Positions 23,991 to 32,351 of a stretch of DNA of 32,351 nucleotides are shown one piece after another (the first letter of the stretch is position 1; each line of letters opens with the position of its first letter). Position numbers and translations under genes: made by a program. Source of the stretch: Myxacorys chilensis ATA2-1-KO14 (GTDB lineage: Bacteria; Cyanobacteriota; Cyanobacteriia; Leptolyngbyales; Leptolyngbyaceae); contig JAHHHP010000064.1 of assembly GCA_019359275.1 (NCBI GenBank), positions 1 through 32,351 on the forward strand. The letters run 5' to 3'. The notes below the pieces were generated by a model, which was not told where the DNA came from, made no database searches, and worked only from the letters and a program-made list of their open reading frames with translations.

Positions 23991-25901
23991 ATGAGCCGTG
24001 CCCCCTATGCCCCCGCTAACGTTCCAACCTTGGAACAGTCTCCCTATTTTCAGGTGCGATCGCTGCCTGAAATGTGGGCGATCGCTGCACAACGGTTTGC
24101 CACAGTAACAGCGGTTCACGATCCGCACAGCAAGCCAGAGGTGAAGTTAACTTACGCCCAGCTATACGAGCAGATGCAGCAGTTTGCCGCAGGCTTGCAG
24201 GCGTTGGGCATTCCAGCAGCAGAAGATGTTCCGGCTCGAATCGCGCTCTTTTCAGATAACTGCCCGCGTTGGCTAGTTGCCGATCAAGGCATTATGCGGT
24301 CGGGTGCGGTAGATGTAGTACGCGGCGCACAGGCAGACCGGGAAGAACTGCTGTTTATTCTGAAAAATAGCGGCGCGATCGCGCTAGTCGTTCAAGATCT
24401 TGAGTTGCTCAAGAAACTTCGTCCGAACCTCGACGATCTGCCGCTGCAATTTGTGATTTTGCTCTCTGACGAATCGGCTCCCGACGATGAACTCAAAACG
24501 CTGAGTTTTAATGAGGTTCTGGATCTCGGTAAAACCTATCCTTTGCAGCCTGTTCAGCAGTCTCGCGATACATTAGCAACGTTAATGTATACGTCTGGAA
24601 CCGGGGGAATGCCGAAGGGAGTGATGCTGACTCACGGCAACTTTTTGTACCAAGTGGCGGCAGCGGCAACTGTCGTTCAACCTCAAGCCGGAGAGCGGGT
24701 TCTCAGCATTCTGCCGATTTGGCACTGCTACGAGCGGGCGTTTGAGTATTTCATTTTTTCCAATGGCTGCACGCAGATTTACACCAACATTCGGTTTGTC
24801 AAAAAAGATTTAAAGGACTTCAAACCGTTCTACATGGTGGGTGTGCCTCGCCTGTGGGAATCGATTTACGAAGGAATTCAGAAACAGTTTCGTGAGCAAC
24901 CAGAGAACAAGCAAAAATTAGTCAACTTCTTCTTAAAGAATAGTCAGCGCTACATTGAGGCACGGCGAACGGCAAAAGGATTGAATTTAGACAAGTTGGA
25001 TGCATCAGCCGCAGACCGCGCGATCGCGGCACTCAAAGCCGCTTCCCTCAAAGTCATTCACGAATTAGGCGATCGCTTGGTCTATCAAAAAGTCCGCGAC
25101 GGCGTTGGCGGACAATTGGTATTTGTTGTCAGTGGTGGCGGCTCGATCGCCGAACACCTCGAAGACTTTTTTGAAATTGTGGGAATTGACATTCTCGGAG
25201 GCTATGGTTTAACCGAAACTTCGCCTATCACGCATGTGCGTCGAACGTGGCGCAATGTTCGCGGCGCAGACGGCGAACCCTTACCCACCACCGAAACCCG
25301 GATTGTTGATCCAGAAACCCGCAAAGACCTTCCCGTGGGTCAAAGAGGACTCGTTTTGATTCGGGGAACGCAAGTGATGAAAGGGTACTACAACAACCCG
25401 GAGGCGACCGCGAAAGCGATCGATGCAGACGGCTGGTTTGATACAGGCGATCTCGGAATGGTGACGCCCTTTAATGATTTGGTCATTACCGGACGGGCGA
25501 AAGATACGATCGTGCTGACCAACGGTGAAAACATCGAGCCGCAGCCAATTGAAGACGCCTGTCTCAGGAGTGCTTACATCGATCAGATCATGTTAGTCGG
25601 ACAGGATCAGAAAGTTCTGGGCGCTCTGATTGTCCCGAATATGGAAGCCCTCGAAAAATGGTCGGCTGACGGCAAGCTCGATCTCAATAGTGCGGCGGTG
25701 CAAGAGCTTTACCGACAAGAATTGACTCGATTGGTTAAAGAACGTCCCGGATATCGAGCCGACGATCGCATTGGTCCCTTCCGCCTTCTATCCGAACCCT
25801 TCACCGTTGAAAACAACCTCCTGACTCAAACGCTGAAGATTCGCCGCAATGTTGTGATGGAACGCTACCAAGGTATGATTAACGAGATGTTTTTACCGTA
25901 G
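23991..25901 (+). CDS. AMP-dependent long-chain acyl-CoA/acyl-ACP synthetase
   Basis: A 636-residue adenylate-forming ligase. It activates fatty acids with ATP and loads them on CoA or ACP; in cyanobacteria the main member is acyl-ACP synthetase, which recycles fatty acids from membrane lipids. The nucleotide motif is YTSGTGGMPKG at 200-210, where most relatives have YTSGTTGxPKG. The motifs GGYGLTETSP, DGWFDTGDLG and GRAKDTIVLTNGENIEP are present, the last including the region of the catalytic C-terminal domain. The family-specific DVVRGAQADREELLFIL is typical of the cyanobacterial acyl-ACP/CoA group. The length fits. AGGAG lies 8 bases before the ATG. It is followed by the YlqD gene after 56 bases, so co-transcription is possible. 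ACP versus CoA specificity cannot be told from this sequence. Confidence 0.93.
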   Translation: MSRAPYAPANVPTLEQSPYFQVRSLPEMWAIAAQRFATVTAVHDPHSKPEVKLTYAQLYEQMQQFAAGLQALGIPAAEDVPARIALFSDNCPRWLVADQGIMRSGAVDVVRGAQADREELLFILKNSGAIALVVQDLELLKKLRPNLDDLPLQFVILLSDESAPDDELKTLSFNEVLDLGKTYPLQPVQQSRDTLATLMYTSGTGGMPKGVMLTHGNFLYQVAAAATVVQPQAGERVLSILPIWHCYERAFEYFIFSNGCTQIYTNIRFVKKDLKDFKPFYMVGVPRLWESIYEGIQKQFREQPENKQKLVNFFLKNSQRYIEARRTAKGLNLDKLDASAADRAIAALKAASLKVIHELGDRLVYQKVRDGVGGQLVFVVSGGGSIAEHLEDFFEIVGIDILGGYGLTETSPITHVRRTWRNVRGADGEPLPTTETRIVDPETRKDLPVGQRGLVLIRGTQVMKGYYNNPEATAKAIDADGWFDTGDLGMVTPFNDLVITGRAKDTIVLTNGENIEPQPIEDACLRSAYIDQIMLVGQDQKVLGALIVPNMEALEKWSADGKLDLNSAAVQELYRQELTRLVKERPGYRADDRIGPFRLLSEPFTVENNLLTQTLKIRRNVVMERYQGMINEMFLP

Positions 25902-25957
25902 ACTGGGACATCGGAAACCCAATTTCCACGCCCCACGCCCTTACACCTGAACTGCAT

Positions 25958-26407
25958 ATGGAAATCTCTAAATCGCATTTGCTGCTCCAGCGTAATGTCA
26001 ACGTTAAAGCGATCGTCACCCCACGCTGGAAAGACGAAGCCCAACAGCAACTCCAAGCGCAACTCAACCAGTTAGATGGTCAGTTGCAGCAGCTAGACAT
26101 GCAGCTTCAACAAGTCCTATCGGAAGTTCAACGGCAAGGCATTCAACCGCCCGGACCAGACGCCATTCAGCAGATGGAAGGCATCAAAATGCAGTTCAAC
26201 CAGCGCAAGAGTGAACTGCTTGAGCAGAAAAATCAAATTTTGCAACAACTCCAGCAGGTGCAGATGTTGGATCTGAATCAGGAAGTTGTTCAGGCTCAGA
26301 TTGGCAGCGTCTTTCGGATTGAACCGGGAGATAATTTGATCTCAAAAATGGATGTAGAGGTCGTGCTGCGCGACGGCATCGTTGAAGAGATTCGAGGCGA
26401 CATTTAG
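25958..26407 (+). CDS. YlqD family protein
   Basis: A 149-residue protein of the YlqD family. It starts with SHLLLQRNVNVKAIVTPRWKDEAQQQL, continues as a Gln/Leu-rich coiled coil from about 28 to 105, and ends in a small beta domain (QAQIGSVFRIEPGDNLISKMDVEVVLRDGIVEEIRGDI). The family is found in Bacillus and cyanobacteria, and its role is unknown. There is no signal peptide or membrane span. It follows the acyl synthetase on the same strand after 56 bases, without a strong ribosome binding site, so translation from the upstream message is plausible. The coiled coil suggests a homo-oligomer. Confidence 0.9.
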   Translation: MEISKSHLLLQRNVNVKAIVTPRWKDEAQQQLQAQLNQLDGQLQQLDMQLQQVLSEVQRQGIQPPGPDAIQQMEGIKMQFNQRKSELLEQKNQILQQLQQVQMLDLNQEVVQAQIGSVFRIEPGDNLISKMDVEVVLRDGIVEEIRGDI

Positions 26408-26624
26408 ATTCGCTTGCCTGCACTGCTGCTGTGATCCATCGTTATTCTGCTCCATCGCCTGCCCCATTTCATACCATGTGTAATGCCCGCCTCTTGCTGC
26501 TGCTTTCTAGTTGTAGCCTGCGGTTCAAATTCTTGACCCTAATCCGATAGAATTTGATCGGCAAGAGGCGTATCTGTTGTGTGTCCTTCACTACTTCCCG
26601 CCGACCTAATTCTAAACAACTCCC

Positions 26625-27947
26625 ATGATTCACGAGATTTTCATGCCCGCTCTGAGTTCCACCATGACCGAGGGAAAAATTGTTTCTTGGGTCAAGTCTC
26701 CGGGCGACAAAGTAGAAAAAGGCGAAACCGTTGTGGTGGTTGAGTCGGACAAAGCCGACATGGACGTGGAATCTTTCTACGACGGCATTTTAGCCGCGAT
26801 CGTCACTCCTGCTGGAGAAGCGGCTCCGGTTGGGGCTGCGATCGCGCTGCTTGCTGAAACCGAAGCGGAAGTCGAAGCGGCGCAACAGCAAGCCTCTGGT
26901 GGCAGTGCAAAACCAGCAGCAGAGCATCAGTCAGCCGCCGATCAAGAGCAGGTTGCCGTGGCGGAAACAGCAGTGAGCGCAAATGGCAACGGCAGCAATG
27001 GCAGCAGTCCTGTCCGCAGCGATCGGATCGTCGCCTCTCCTCGTGCTCGCAAACTTGCTAAAGAGTTCAAGGTTGACTTGGCAACGCTATCGGGGAGCGG
27101 CCCTCATGGGCGAATTGTGGCAGAAGATGTTGAATCGGCAGCAGGCAAGACTCCTACTCCAGTTCCTGCCTCGGCTCCAGTTCCCGCTGCTCCAAAACCA
27201 GCCGTCGCGCCACCTGTAGCGGCAACGGCCCCTGCTCGTCCTGCGCCTGCGCCAATTGCGGTTGCCGTTCAACCGGGTCAAACTCAGCCTATGAACACGC
27301 TACAGAATGCCGTGGTTCGCAACATGATGGCGAGTTTAGAGGTTCCCACGTTCCACGTTGGCTATACGATCACAACAGACAATTTAGACAAGCTATATAA
27401 GCAACTCAAGTCTAAAGGCGTGACGATGACGGCACTATTAGCGAAAGCGGTTGCCGTAACGTTGCAAAAGCATCCTCTGCTCTATGCCAGCTATGTCAAT
27501 CAAGGCACTCATTTTAATGCGAACATCAATGTTGCGATCGCGGTTGCAATGGATGATGGTGGACTGATTACGCCTGTATTGCAAAATGCCGATCAGCTAG
27601 ACCTCTATTCGCTCTCTCGCAACTGGAAAGATCTTGTCGATCGCGCGCGCGCTAAGCAGCTTCAGCCTGATGAATACAGTTCGGGAACCTTCACCATCTC
27701 TAATTTAGGCATGTTTGGAGTCAGTTCCTTTGATGCCATTCTGCCCCCAGGACAAGGTTCAATTCTCGCGATCGGTGGATCGAGTCCGCAAGTTGTGGCG
27801 ACGAATGACGGTCTACTCGGCGTCCGTCGGCAAATGCAGGTCAACATCACTTGTGATCACCGGATCATTTACGGTGCAAATGCTGCTGCCTTCTTAAAGG
27901 ATCTCGCGAAACTAATCGAAACCAATCCCGAATCATTGACGATGTAG
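26625..27947 (+). CDS. pdhC: Dihydrolipoamide acetyltransferase (pyruvate dehydrogenase E2)
   Basis: A 440-residue E2 core that transfers the acetyl group from lipoamide to CoA in the pyruvate dehydrogenase complex. The lipoyl domain occupies 1-80, with lipoyl-lysine Lys43 in ESDKADMDVES. A flexible Ala/Pro-rich linker follows. The peripheral-subunit-binding domain is at about 137-172 (ASPRARKLAKEFKVDL, SGPHGRIVAEDVE). A second Pro/Ala linker precedes the catalytic acyltransferase domain from about 220. The active site reads DHRIIYG (411-417), with His412 present and a Tyr where most E2 enzymes have the Asp of DHRxxDG. As I recall this is the usual form in cyanobacterial and plastid enzymes, not a defect. 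A strong terminator follows, so it is the end of its transcript. E1 genes are not in the window. Confidence 0.94.
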   Translation: MIHEIFMPALSSTMTEGKIVSWVKSPGDKVEKGETVVVVESDKADMDVESFYDGILAAIVTPAGEAAPVGAAIALLAETEAEVEAAQQQASGGSAKPAAEHQSAADQEQVAVAETAVSANGNGSNGSSPVRSDRIVASPRARKLAKEFKVDLATLSGSGPHGRIVAEDVESAAGKTPTPVPASAPVPAAPKPAVAPPVAATAPARPAPAPIAVAVQPGQTQPMNTLQNAVVRNMMASLEVPTFHVGYTITTDNLDKLYKQLKSKGVTMTALLAKAVAVTLQKHPLLYASYVNQGTHFNANINVAIAVAMDDGGLITPVLQNADQLDLYSLSRNWKDLVDRARAKQLQPDEYSSGTFTISNLGMFGVSSFDAILPPGQGSILAIGGSSPQVVATNDGLLGVRRQMQVNITCDHRIIYGANAAAFLKDLAKLIETNPESLTM

Positions 27948-27987
27948 TCTGTCAGAGTAATCGGGTCAAATCACTTGAATCAGCCTG

Positions 27988-28014
27988 AGAGACGCATCGA
28001 TGCGTCTCTTTTTT
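27988..28014 (+). terminator. Intrinsic terminator after pdhC
   Basis: AGAGACGCAT-CG-ATGCGTCTCT is a perfect 22-base palindrome (27988-28009), directly followed by a run of six T (28009-28014). It starts 41 bases after the E2 stop codon. This is the clearest rho-independent terminator in the window. Confidence 0.9.
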
Positions 28015-28139
28015 CAGCTCTATTTCCAAGGAATCAAACAAATGGCTCATAACTTAAATGTCTTGTAACTCCCGTCTTGAAGCCAGTGCAGTAAGATCAG
28101 AGCAGTGAATCACTTTATAGGCAGAATTGGGACAAGCTT

Positions 28140-28514
28140 ATGAATTCTGATACGGTTGTGCAACTGCTGCAACGGGGCTTTCGCGTCACCCTTGGGGCAA
28201 CGACTTCCCTTGTCGAAATTCTTCAAGATCCTCAAAAACGAGATGCGAATCTTACCAAACTGAGATTAGACCTCGGCGAGTTAACCCAAGAATGGGCAAC
28301 CAAAGGCGAAGTGACCGAACGCGAAGCCCGCAGTTATGTCGATAATTTTATGGCTGAGCGACGGGCGATGAGTGGTCCAACAACGGTCACGACAACCGCA
28401 ACCGAAGTGCCGCCAACGTCAACCGAGGTGCAATTGGAACTGCAAGAATTAACCGCGCAGCTATCTGCGATTCGAGCAGAGGTAGAACGGTTGAGACAGC
28501 AAAAAAATCACTAG
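28140..28514 (+). CDS. Phasin-like cyanobacterial helical protein
   Basis: A 124-residue protein. Residues 1-50 begin with VVQLLQRGFRVTLGATTSLVEILQDPQKR and continue as an amphipathic helix with LTQEWATKGEVTEREARSYVDNFM. A Thr/Pro-rich linker (about 80-97) leads to a C-terminal coiled coil (LQELTAQLSAIRAEVERLRQQ). The layout resembles short phasin-like proteins of cyanobacteria, which coat polyhydroxyalkanoate granules in some species, but no PHA synthase is nearby. The assignment is by recollection of family shape only. It is separated from the E2 gene by a terminator, so it has its own promoter, and is followed by DUF429 after 45 bases. The start is the ATG at 28140. Confidence 0.7.
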   Translation: MNSDTVVQLLQRGFRVTLGATTSLVEILQDPQKRDANLTKLRLDLGELTQEWATKGEVTEREARSYVDNFMAERRAMSGPTTVTTTATEVPPTSTEVQLELQELTAQLSAIRAEVERLRQQKNH

Positions 28515-28559
28515 CGGCTTAACAGTTGCGCTTCGTGCTAATTGTAGAAAACCTACGAC

Positions 28560-29297
28560 ATGATGAAGTTCATTGGCGTCGATTTGGCTTGGAGTTCAAA
28601 TCCGAGCGGGTTGTGTTGTTTAGAATTGCACGGTGAGACTTTAGCGTTGGTGGATCTGCGGCGAGAGAAGACGTTTGACGACATCTTCAGGTGGATTGAT
28701 CAGCAGGTTCCCGAGCCAGATGCTGCCATGATTGCGATCGATGCGCCTATCCTCATCCCTAATCAAACTGGGACGAGATCGCCCGACCGTCTCGCTCACC
28801 ACCTCTTCGGGCGCTATCATGCGGGCTGTTATCCTGCTAATTTGGGTTTGCCGTTTGCCGCTCGGACGGTTGGCTTTGGTTTAAGTTTAGAAGCGCGTCA
28901 ATTTGTTCATGCGCCTGAGATTACGCCTCAACAGCCAGGACGCTATCAGGTTGAGGTGTTTCCGCATCCAGCGATGATTCATCTGTTTCGGCTGGAGCGA
29001 ATTATTAAATACAAAAAGGGAACCGTGCGCGATCGCAGAGTTGGGCTGATGAAACTCCGTCAACACCTTTTAGAAGACTTGCCCCGATTAGAACCCAAAC
29101 TGGATCTCCAAGATTTGCCCGAAATTCCGCTAAAAGGCATGGAGATGAAAGCGCTGGAAGATCAGTTGGATAGTCTCGTTTGTGCCTATGTTGCGGCGCA
29201 CTGGTGGTACTGGGGCTTAGAGAAAAATTTGGTGTTAGGCGATCGCGAGGAAGGCTATATTGTGGTTCCGGCTCCGCAAGGAACGACCGAGATTTAG
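28560..29297 (+). CDS. DUF429 family protein
   Basis: A 245-residue DUF429 protein with the family start KFIGVDLAWSSNPSG (Asp-containing first strand), the second acidic strand MIAIDAPILIPNQTGTRSPDRLAHHLFGRYHAG, and EVFPHPAMIHLF near the middle. The fold is RNase H-like with conserved acids, and members are suspected nucleases, but the activity is not established. ATG 28560 and ATG 28563 are both in frame; the first is kept. It lies 45 bases after the phasin-like gene, so the two probably share a transcript. It is convergent with the ClC gene, with 49 bases between stop codons. Confidence 0.9.
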   Translation: MMKFIGVDLAWSSNPSGLCCLELHGETLALVDLRREKTFDDIFRWIDQQVPEPDAAMIAIDAPILIPNQTGTRSPDRLAHHLFGRYHAGCYPANLGLPFAARTVGFGLSLEARQFVHAPEITPQQPGRYQVEVFPHPAMIHLFRLERIIKYKKGTVRDRRVGLMKLRQHLLEDLPRLEPKLDLQDLPEIPLKGMEMKALEDQLDSLVCAYVAAHWWYWGLEKNLVLGDREEGYIVVPAPQGTTEI

Positions 29298-29346
29298 AGG
29301 CGTTGTTCTCGCAATCTCGGTTTAGGTTTAAACAGACTCTGCGAAT

Positions 29347-30633
29347 TCAAGACGCGAGCGGTGGCTTGGGCTGCAATTGAGATTTGATTAATGGCATTTT
29401 GGGAGATAGAAAGAAGCCGACTAGACTGGCAAAAAGAATGGGTGTAAAGGGTGTGAACCCAGTTAGCTTCGTAAGCAATAATGTTGTACTGATAGGAGTC
29501 CGGGTTACAGCAGCATTGAGAGCTGCCATTGTGGTAATCATGGTTAAGACAGGATTTAATCCAGGAACGAGGAGCGCGATCGCTTTGCCGACACAAGCTC
29601 CCGTGAAAAACAAAGGAATAATGAATCCACCCCGCCATTCGCCATTTACTGTGACGCTAATGGCGATCATCTTAGCCAACGCTAACAGCAATAATGCGAT
29701 TGCATCTGCGTTGTTCTCTACAATGATGTTAAGTTCATCATGCCCAAAGTAGCGAGTCAGAGGGAAAAAAGCGGCTAAACCACCCAGGATTAAACCTGCT
29801 AGTGTGGTTCGTACATAAACAGGCATAGAAAATCTTGTAAATAACCAAGCAGATGCTTTGAAAATGCTAATAAAGATCCACGCAATTAGCGCTCCTAAAA
29901 TACCAAAGAGAATGGCGAAGGCAAAGTCATTTACCTTTTCAATGGAATAGACGGGAAAATGCCAGGTGGGGCCAATTCCTAACTGAGTAATGAGGACAAA
30001 GACAGCATAACTCGCACAGCTAGAAACAATGGCTGGCAAAATGGCTTCGTAATACTCTACAACATGCTGATGATGCAGAATTTCTAATGCAAAGAAAGCT
30101 CCTCCCAAGGGTGCGCCAAACAGTGCCGTAAACCCAGCCGCCATTCCAGCAAGACTCAGCGATCGCAGTGCCTCTCCCTGCAACTGCAAGCGATCGGCGA
30201 CCCATGTGCCGACTGAACCTGTGACTTGCACCATTGGAGCTTCAGGTCCGAGGCTGCCTCCGGCTGAAATACTGACCAACGACGAGAGCAGCATTGAGGG
30301 ATTTTCTCGCGTTTCAATTCGCCCACCGCGAGAGTGAATGTTATCGACAATTAAGCCAATTTCACCCGGATTGCCAAGCACATGAATGACTAACCCGATC
30401 GCGAGTCCTGCTAACGGCATCACAATCAGCAGGCTTACGCCTTGAAACTCCCGTAAGACATGGGTGAACTGCTCCAGCACTGTCCAGTAGAGGCTGGCAA
30501 ACAGACCACTGCATAGTCCTATGACGATCCAACACAGTAGCGATCTCCATAAGGTGGGGGAATTACCATTTCTGACTCGATCGAGCCAAGCGAAAACTCG
30601 ACGGTTTCTATTAGGTTGTTTATTGGGTTGCAC
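29347..30633 (-). CDS. ClC-family chloride channel or antiporter
   Basis: A 428-residue membrane protein of the voltage-gated chloride channel family, with about 10-12 hydrophobic helices. The selectivity motif region is GGSLGPEAPMVQ. Its Glu131 sits where E. coli ClcA has the gating glutamate of GREGP, suggesting that gating or proton coupling is preserved. The second ion motif GGFIIP (in WRGGFIIPLFF) matches GIFAP. TRTPISTTLLL follows in the conserved late helix. There are no cytoplasmic CBS domains. Whether it is a channel or an H+/Cl- antiporter cannot be told. The start is GTG at 30633, forced by a stop just upstream. It is convergent with DUF429 and is transcribed downstream of the aldo/keto reductase gene on the same strand. 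Confidence 0.94.
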   Translation of the reverse strand: MQPNKQPNRNRRVFAWLDRVRNGNSPTLWRSLLCWIVIGLCSGLFASLYWTVLEQFTHVLREFQGVSLLIVMPLAGLAIGLVIHVLGNPGEIGLIVDNIHSRGGRIETRENPSMLLSSLVSISAGGSLGPEAPMVQVTGSVGTWVADRLQLQGEALRSLSLAGMAAGFTALFGAPLGGAFFALEILHHQHVVEYYEAILPAIVSSCASYAVFVLITQLGIGPTWHFPVYSIEKVNDFAFAILFGILGALIAWIFISIFKASAWLFTRFSMPVYVRTTLAGLILGGLAAFFPLTRYFGHDELNIIVENNADAIALLLLALAKMIAISVTVNGEWRGGFIIPLFFTGACVGKAIALLVPGLNPVLTMITTMAALNAAVTRTPISTTLLLTKLTGFTPFTPILFASLVGFFLSPKMPLIKSQLQPKPPLAS

Positions 30634-30691
30634 AGTCTAAATTCGTGGAAGTTAAGTATGCTGATTATCCCACGCTAATTAACCGAGCAAC

Positions 30692-31639
30692 TTACGCAGA
30701 CATTAACTCCTGAATACGTTGTGGCTCTTCGCCAAGCCAATCTGGGTTTTGAGCCGTACCATCGAAAATCGACGAGGTTTTGAAGGGTTCAAATTCTCCT
30801 CGCGCTCCGGCTTCTACAGTTTTTGCTAATAATGCTTGCACCTGCTGATCATTCATGGGTTGAAATGTTCGCACGGCCTCAAATGCTTGATCCAGAATTT
30901 CCATACTGTCGATTCCGGTAATCACAACCGATGTCGGTAGATTCAACGCATAGTGAAGACACTCAATCGGCGTTACTGTGTTTGATCGTAAAAGAATTCC
31001 ATTTGCCATGCTTTTCATGCCCAAAATGCCAATGTTTTGTTTGACCAGTTCTGGCACAACTAGTTTGGCAAAGCTGCGATAGTGAGCGTCCATCACATTG
31101 AGCGGCATCTGCGCGGTATCAAACGTAAAACCGTGAGCGGCGGCTACTTCGAGCATGTGCAAGTGAACTTGAGGATCTTTGTGCCCCGTGAAGCCCATGT
31201 AGCGAAGTTTGCCAGCTTTCTGCGCCTCGACAAACGCGGCATGTGACCCTTCTTCGTCAAAAATACGATGCGGATCTTCGTACCGCAGAACTTCGTGGTG
31301 TTGAACAAGATCAATGTGGTCAACTTGAAGACGTTGCAGGGATTCGTCGATCTGTTCTGCGGCTGCTTTTTTGGAGCGTCCGTCAATTTTGGTCATGAGA
31401 AACACTTTGTCGCGGTAGCCATCCCGGAGTGCTTTGCCCATGCGAATTTCGCTGACTCCATCGTTGTAATCCCAGCAGTTATCCATAAAGGTAATGCCTC
31501 GATCGATCGCGGAACGAACAATCTGGATAGCGAGAGATTCATCAACGTGCTTTAAGCTGAGGTGCCAACCACCAAGTCCGATCGCGGAGACTTTTTCTCC
31601 TGTGTTGCCGAGGTCTCGATACAGCATTTCTGATGACAT
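30692..31639 (-). CDS. Aldo/keto reductase family oxidoreductase
   Basis: A 315-residue NAD(P)-dependent aldo/keto reductase with a TIM-barrel fold. The catalytic tetrad is visible: Asp53 and Tyr58 in MDNCWDYNDG, Lys84 in LMTKIDGR and His115 in LVQHHEV. The N-terminal motif GLGGWHLS binds substrate or cofactor. The C-terminal region SVVITGIDSMEILDQAFE fits the cofactor-binding strands. It is close to the family's usual length. The substrate is unknown; cyanobacterial members act on varied aldehydes and ketones. It is followed on the same strand by the ClC gene after 58 bases, so they could be co-transcribed. The ATG at 31639 is used; Met5 (31627) is an alternative. Confidence 0.94.
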   Translation of the reverse strand: MSSEMLYRDLGNTGEKVSAIGLGGWHLSLKHVDESLAIQIVRSAIDRGITFMDNCWDYNDGVSEIRMGKALRDGYRDKVFLMTKIDGRSKKAAAEQIDESLQRLQVDHIDLVQHHEVLRYEDPHRIFDEEGSHAAFVEAQKAGKLRYMGFTGHKDPQVHLHMLEVAAAHGFTFDTAQMPLNVMDAHYRSFAKLVVPELVKQNIGILGMKSMANGILLRSNTVTPIECLHYALNLPTSVVITGIDSMEILDQAFEAVRTFQPMNDQQVQALLAKTVEAGARGEFEPFKTSSIFDGTAQNPDWLGEEPQRIQELMSA

Positions 31640-32061
31640 CTTCTGTTCTTGCTTAATTGGTGGATGAAATTAAACTAAGCCTCTAAACTCAGTACATTTA
31701 GAATCAGCGCAACTAAAATCAGTACGGCTATGGCTCAATGTGCATATTGATCGTGATTTCATTCGTGACTCTAAGCATCAGCCGATGGTTGGAAGTTGAA
31801 AATCGCTCAATGCTGTCCTAACAACATCGCTGCTGCAAGTGAATTATCTTCGGTTGGAATTAATCTTTTGCGGACGATCGTCGCTGTTCATCGACAGATA
31901 AAACTTGAGCAGCCGTAGTTTCTTCAGAATTGTGCAAAGCACTGATGTCACCTTTGTAGTGGAGGTAATAACTTAGAATGCGCGATCGCTAATGATTTAC
32001 GATCGCTTTGCCCTTCACTCAGAAATTTGCATAACGAACCGTGCTGAAAACTACTTTGGCA
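31640..32061. other. Right-side spacer
   Basis: A 422-base gap between the aldo/keto reductase and the DUF3368 remnant. A minus-strand frame open from 31988 down to 31863 has no usable start and was not called. No repeat or terminator was seen with confidence. Confidence 0.45.
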
Positions 32062-32295
32062 CTACACTTCCCCTACCAATTCTAAAATGCGTTCATACAA
32101 CCTTTGAGATACTCGAAATTCAGATGTTTCAATCAGTTGATCCATTAGAGGCTTAACAGCAGGAATTAGAAATCGCTGTTTAGCGTCTATCAACACGCCC
32201 AACAAGCCCGTGATCCGAATTCCTAATTGAGTTGCTTCTTGAAGTGACCCCTTTAGTTCGGACAGAAGCACAAAAGATTTAAGCGTATCTACTTT
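32062..32295 (-). pseudogene. C-terminal remnant of a DUF3368 PIN-type toxin
   Basis: The frame encodes the C-terminal half of a DUF3368 (PIN-like) protein: LGIRITGLLGVLIDAKQRFLIPAVKPLMDQL followed by FRVSQRLYERILELVGE. Full-length members are about 150 residues and are toxins of toxin-antitoxin pairs. Here the frame is cut by a TAG at 32296-32298. Just before the conserved part, where the family has catalytic Asp residues followed by basic residues, the sequence reads LLSELKGSLQ. The only starts are non-ATG (GTG at 32271). The N-terminal PIN half is not present in the 56 bases left before the window end. I read it as a decayed toxin gene. The antitoxin, if any, would lie beyond the right edge. 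Confidence 0.7.
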
Positions 32296-32351
32296 CTACC
32301 ACATTTCTACTTCTGTTGCTCATTCCATTTCTTTTCGTATTCGTCGGGTGT

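Noticed and set aside
26519..26550. GGTTCAAATTC resembling a tRNA T-arm
   Set aside because: No acceptor or anticodon stem can be built around it.
27902..27947. Loss of the catalytic Asp in the E2 active-site motif (DHRIIYG) as a defect
   Set aside because: As far as I recall Tyr is normal at this position in cyanobacterial and plastid E2 proteins.
31863..31988. Open minus-strand frame upstream of the aldo/keto reductase
   Set aside because: No usable start codon and a stop at its 5' end; too short to judge.

Overview
The window reads as chromosome from a cyanobacterium. GCGATCGC (HIP1-type) octamers are frequent inside genes. The carbon genes are in the cyanobacterial order fbp-tal-zwf-opcA, and most other products (AMIN/amidase_3 amidase, DUF3352-TPR, YlqD, plastid-type pyruvate dehydrogenase E2, acyl-ACP synthetase-like ligase, several Uma2 proteins, pentapeptide repeats) are typical of filamentous cyanobacteria. 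A Leptolyngbya-like host is my guess at genus level; no marker gene is present to prove it.

Layout. Positions 1-2.9 kb hold a small zinc-knuckle protein and a PAS histidine kinase on the minus strand, separated by repeat-bearing spacers. From 2.9 to 5.7 kb there is an exported TPR protein, a repeat-rich spacer with a possible gene remnant, and a secreted AMIN-amidase_3 cell-wall amidase behind a dyad plus three tandem 11-bp repeats. From 11.2 down to 5.8 kb (minus strand) lies the fbp-tal-zwf-opcA operon of the Calvin and oxidative pentose phosphate pathways, with structured intercistronic regions and a dyad upstream of fbp. A HAD phosphatase and a Uma2 nuclease-like gene follow.

Positions 12.9-16.6 kb are the accessory part of the window. 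A 659-residue pentapeptide-repeat membrane protein carries 38 perfect-length GCTNNC hexanucleotide repeats, coding for 76 residues of Ala-(Val/Gly/Phe). Next come four short direct repeats and two more Uma2 genes. From 16.7 to 21.7 kb there are recQ and a DUF3352-TPR protein. From 22 to 23.5 kb there are a GAF protein with a cysteine ribbon, a DUF427 protein and a 56-residue single-span membrane protein.

Positions 24-29.3 kb (plus strand) carry an acyl-CoA/ACP synthetase, a YlqD protein, the pyruvate dehydrogenase E2 with a strong terminator, a phasin-like protein and a DUF429 protein. Positions 29.3-31.6 kb (minus strand) carry a ClC chloride channel/antiporter and an aldo/keto reductase. 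The right edge holds the C-terminal remnant of a DUF3368 PIN-type toxin.

The clearest functional unit is the carbon operon: OpcA activates the Zwf encoded beside it, and Tal and Fbp serve the same sugar-phosphate pool. The least explained material is the pentapeptide/minisatellite gene and its surroundings, the small membrane ORFs, and the paired repeats. I see no tRNA, rRNA, CRISPR array or intact insertion sequence.
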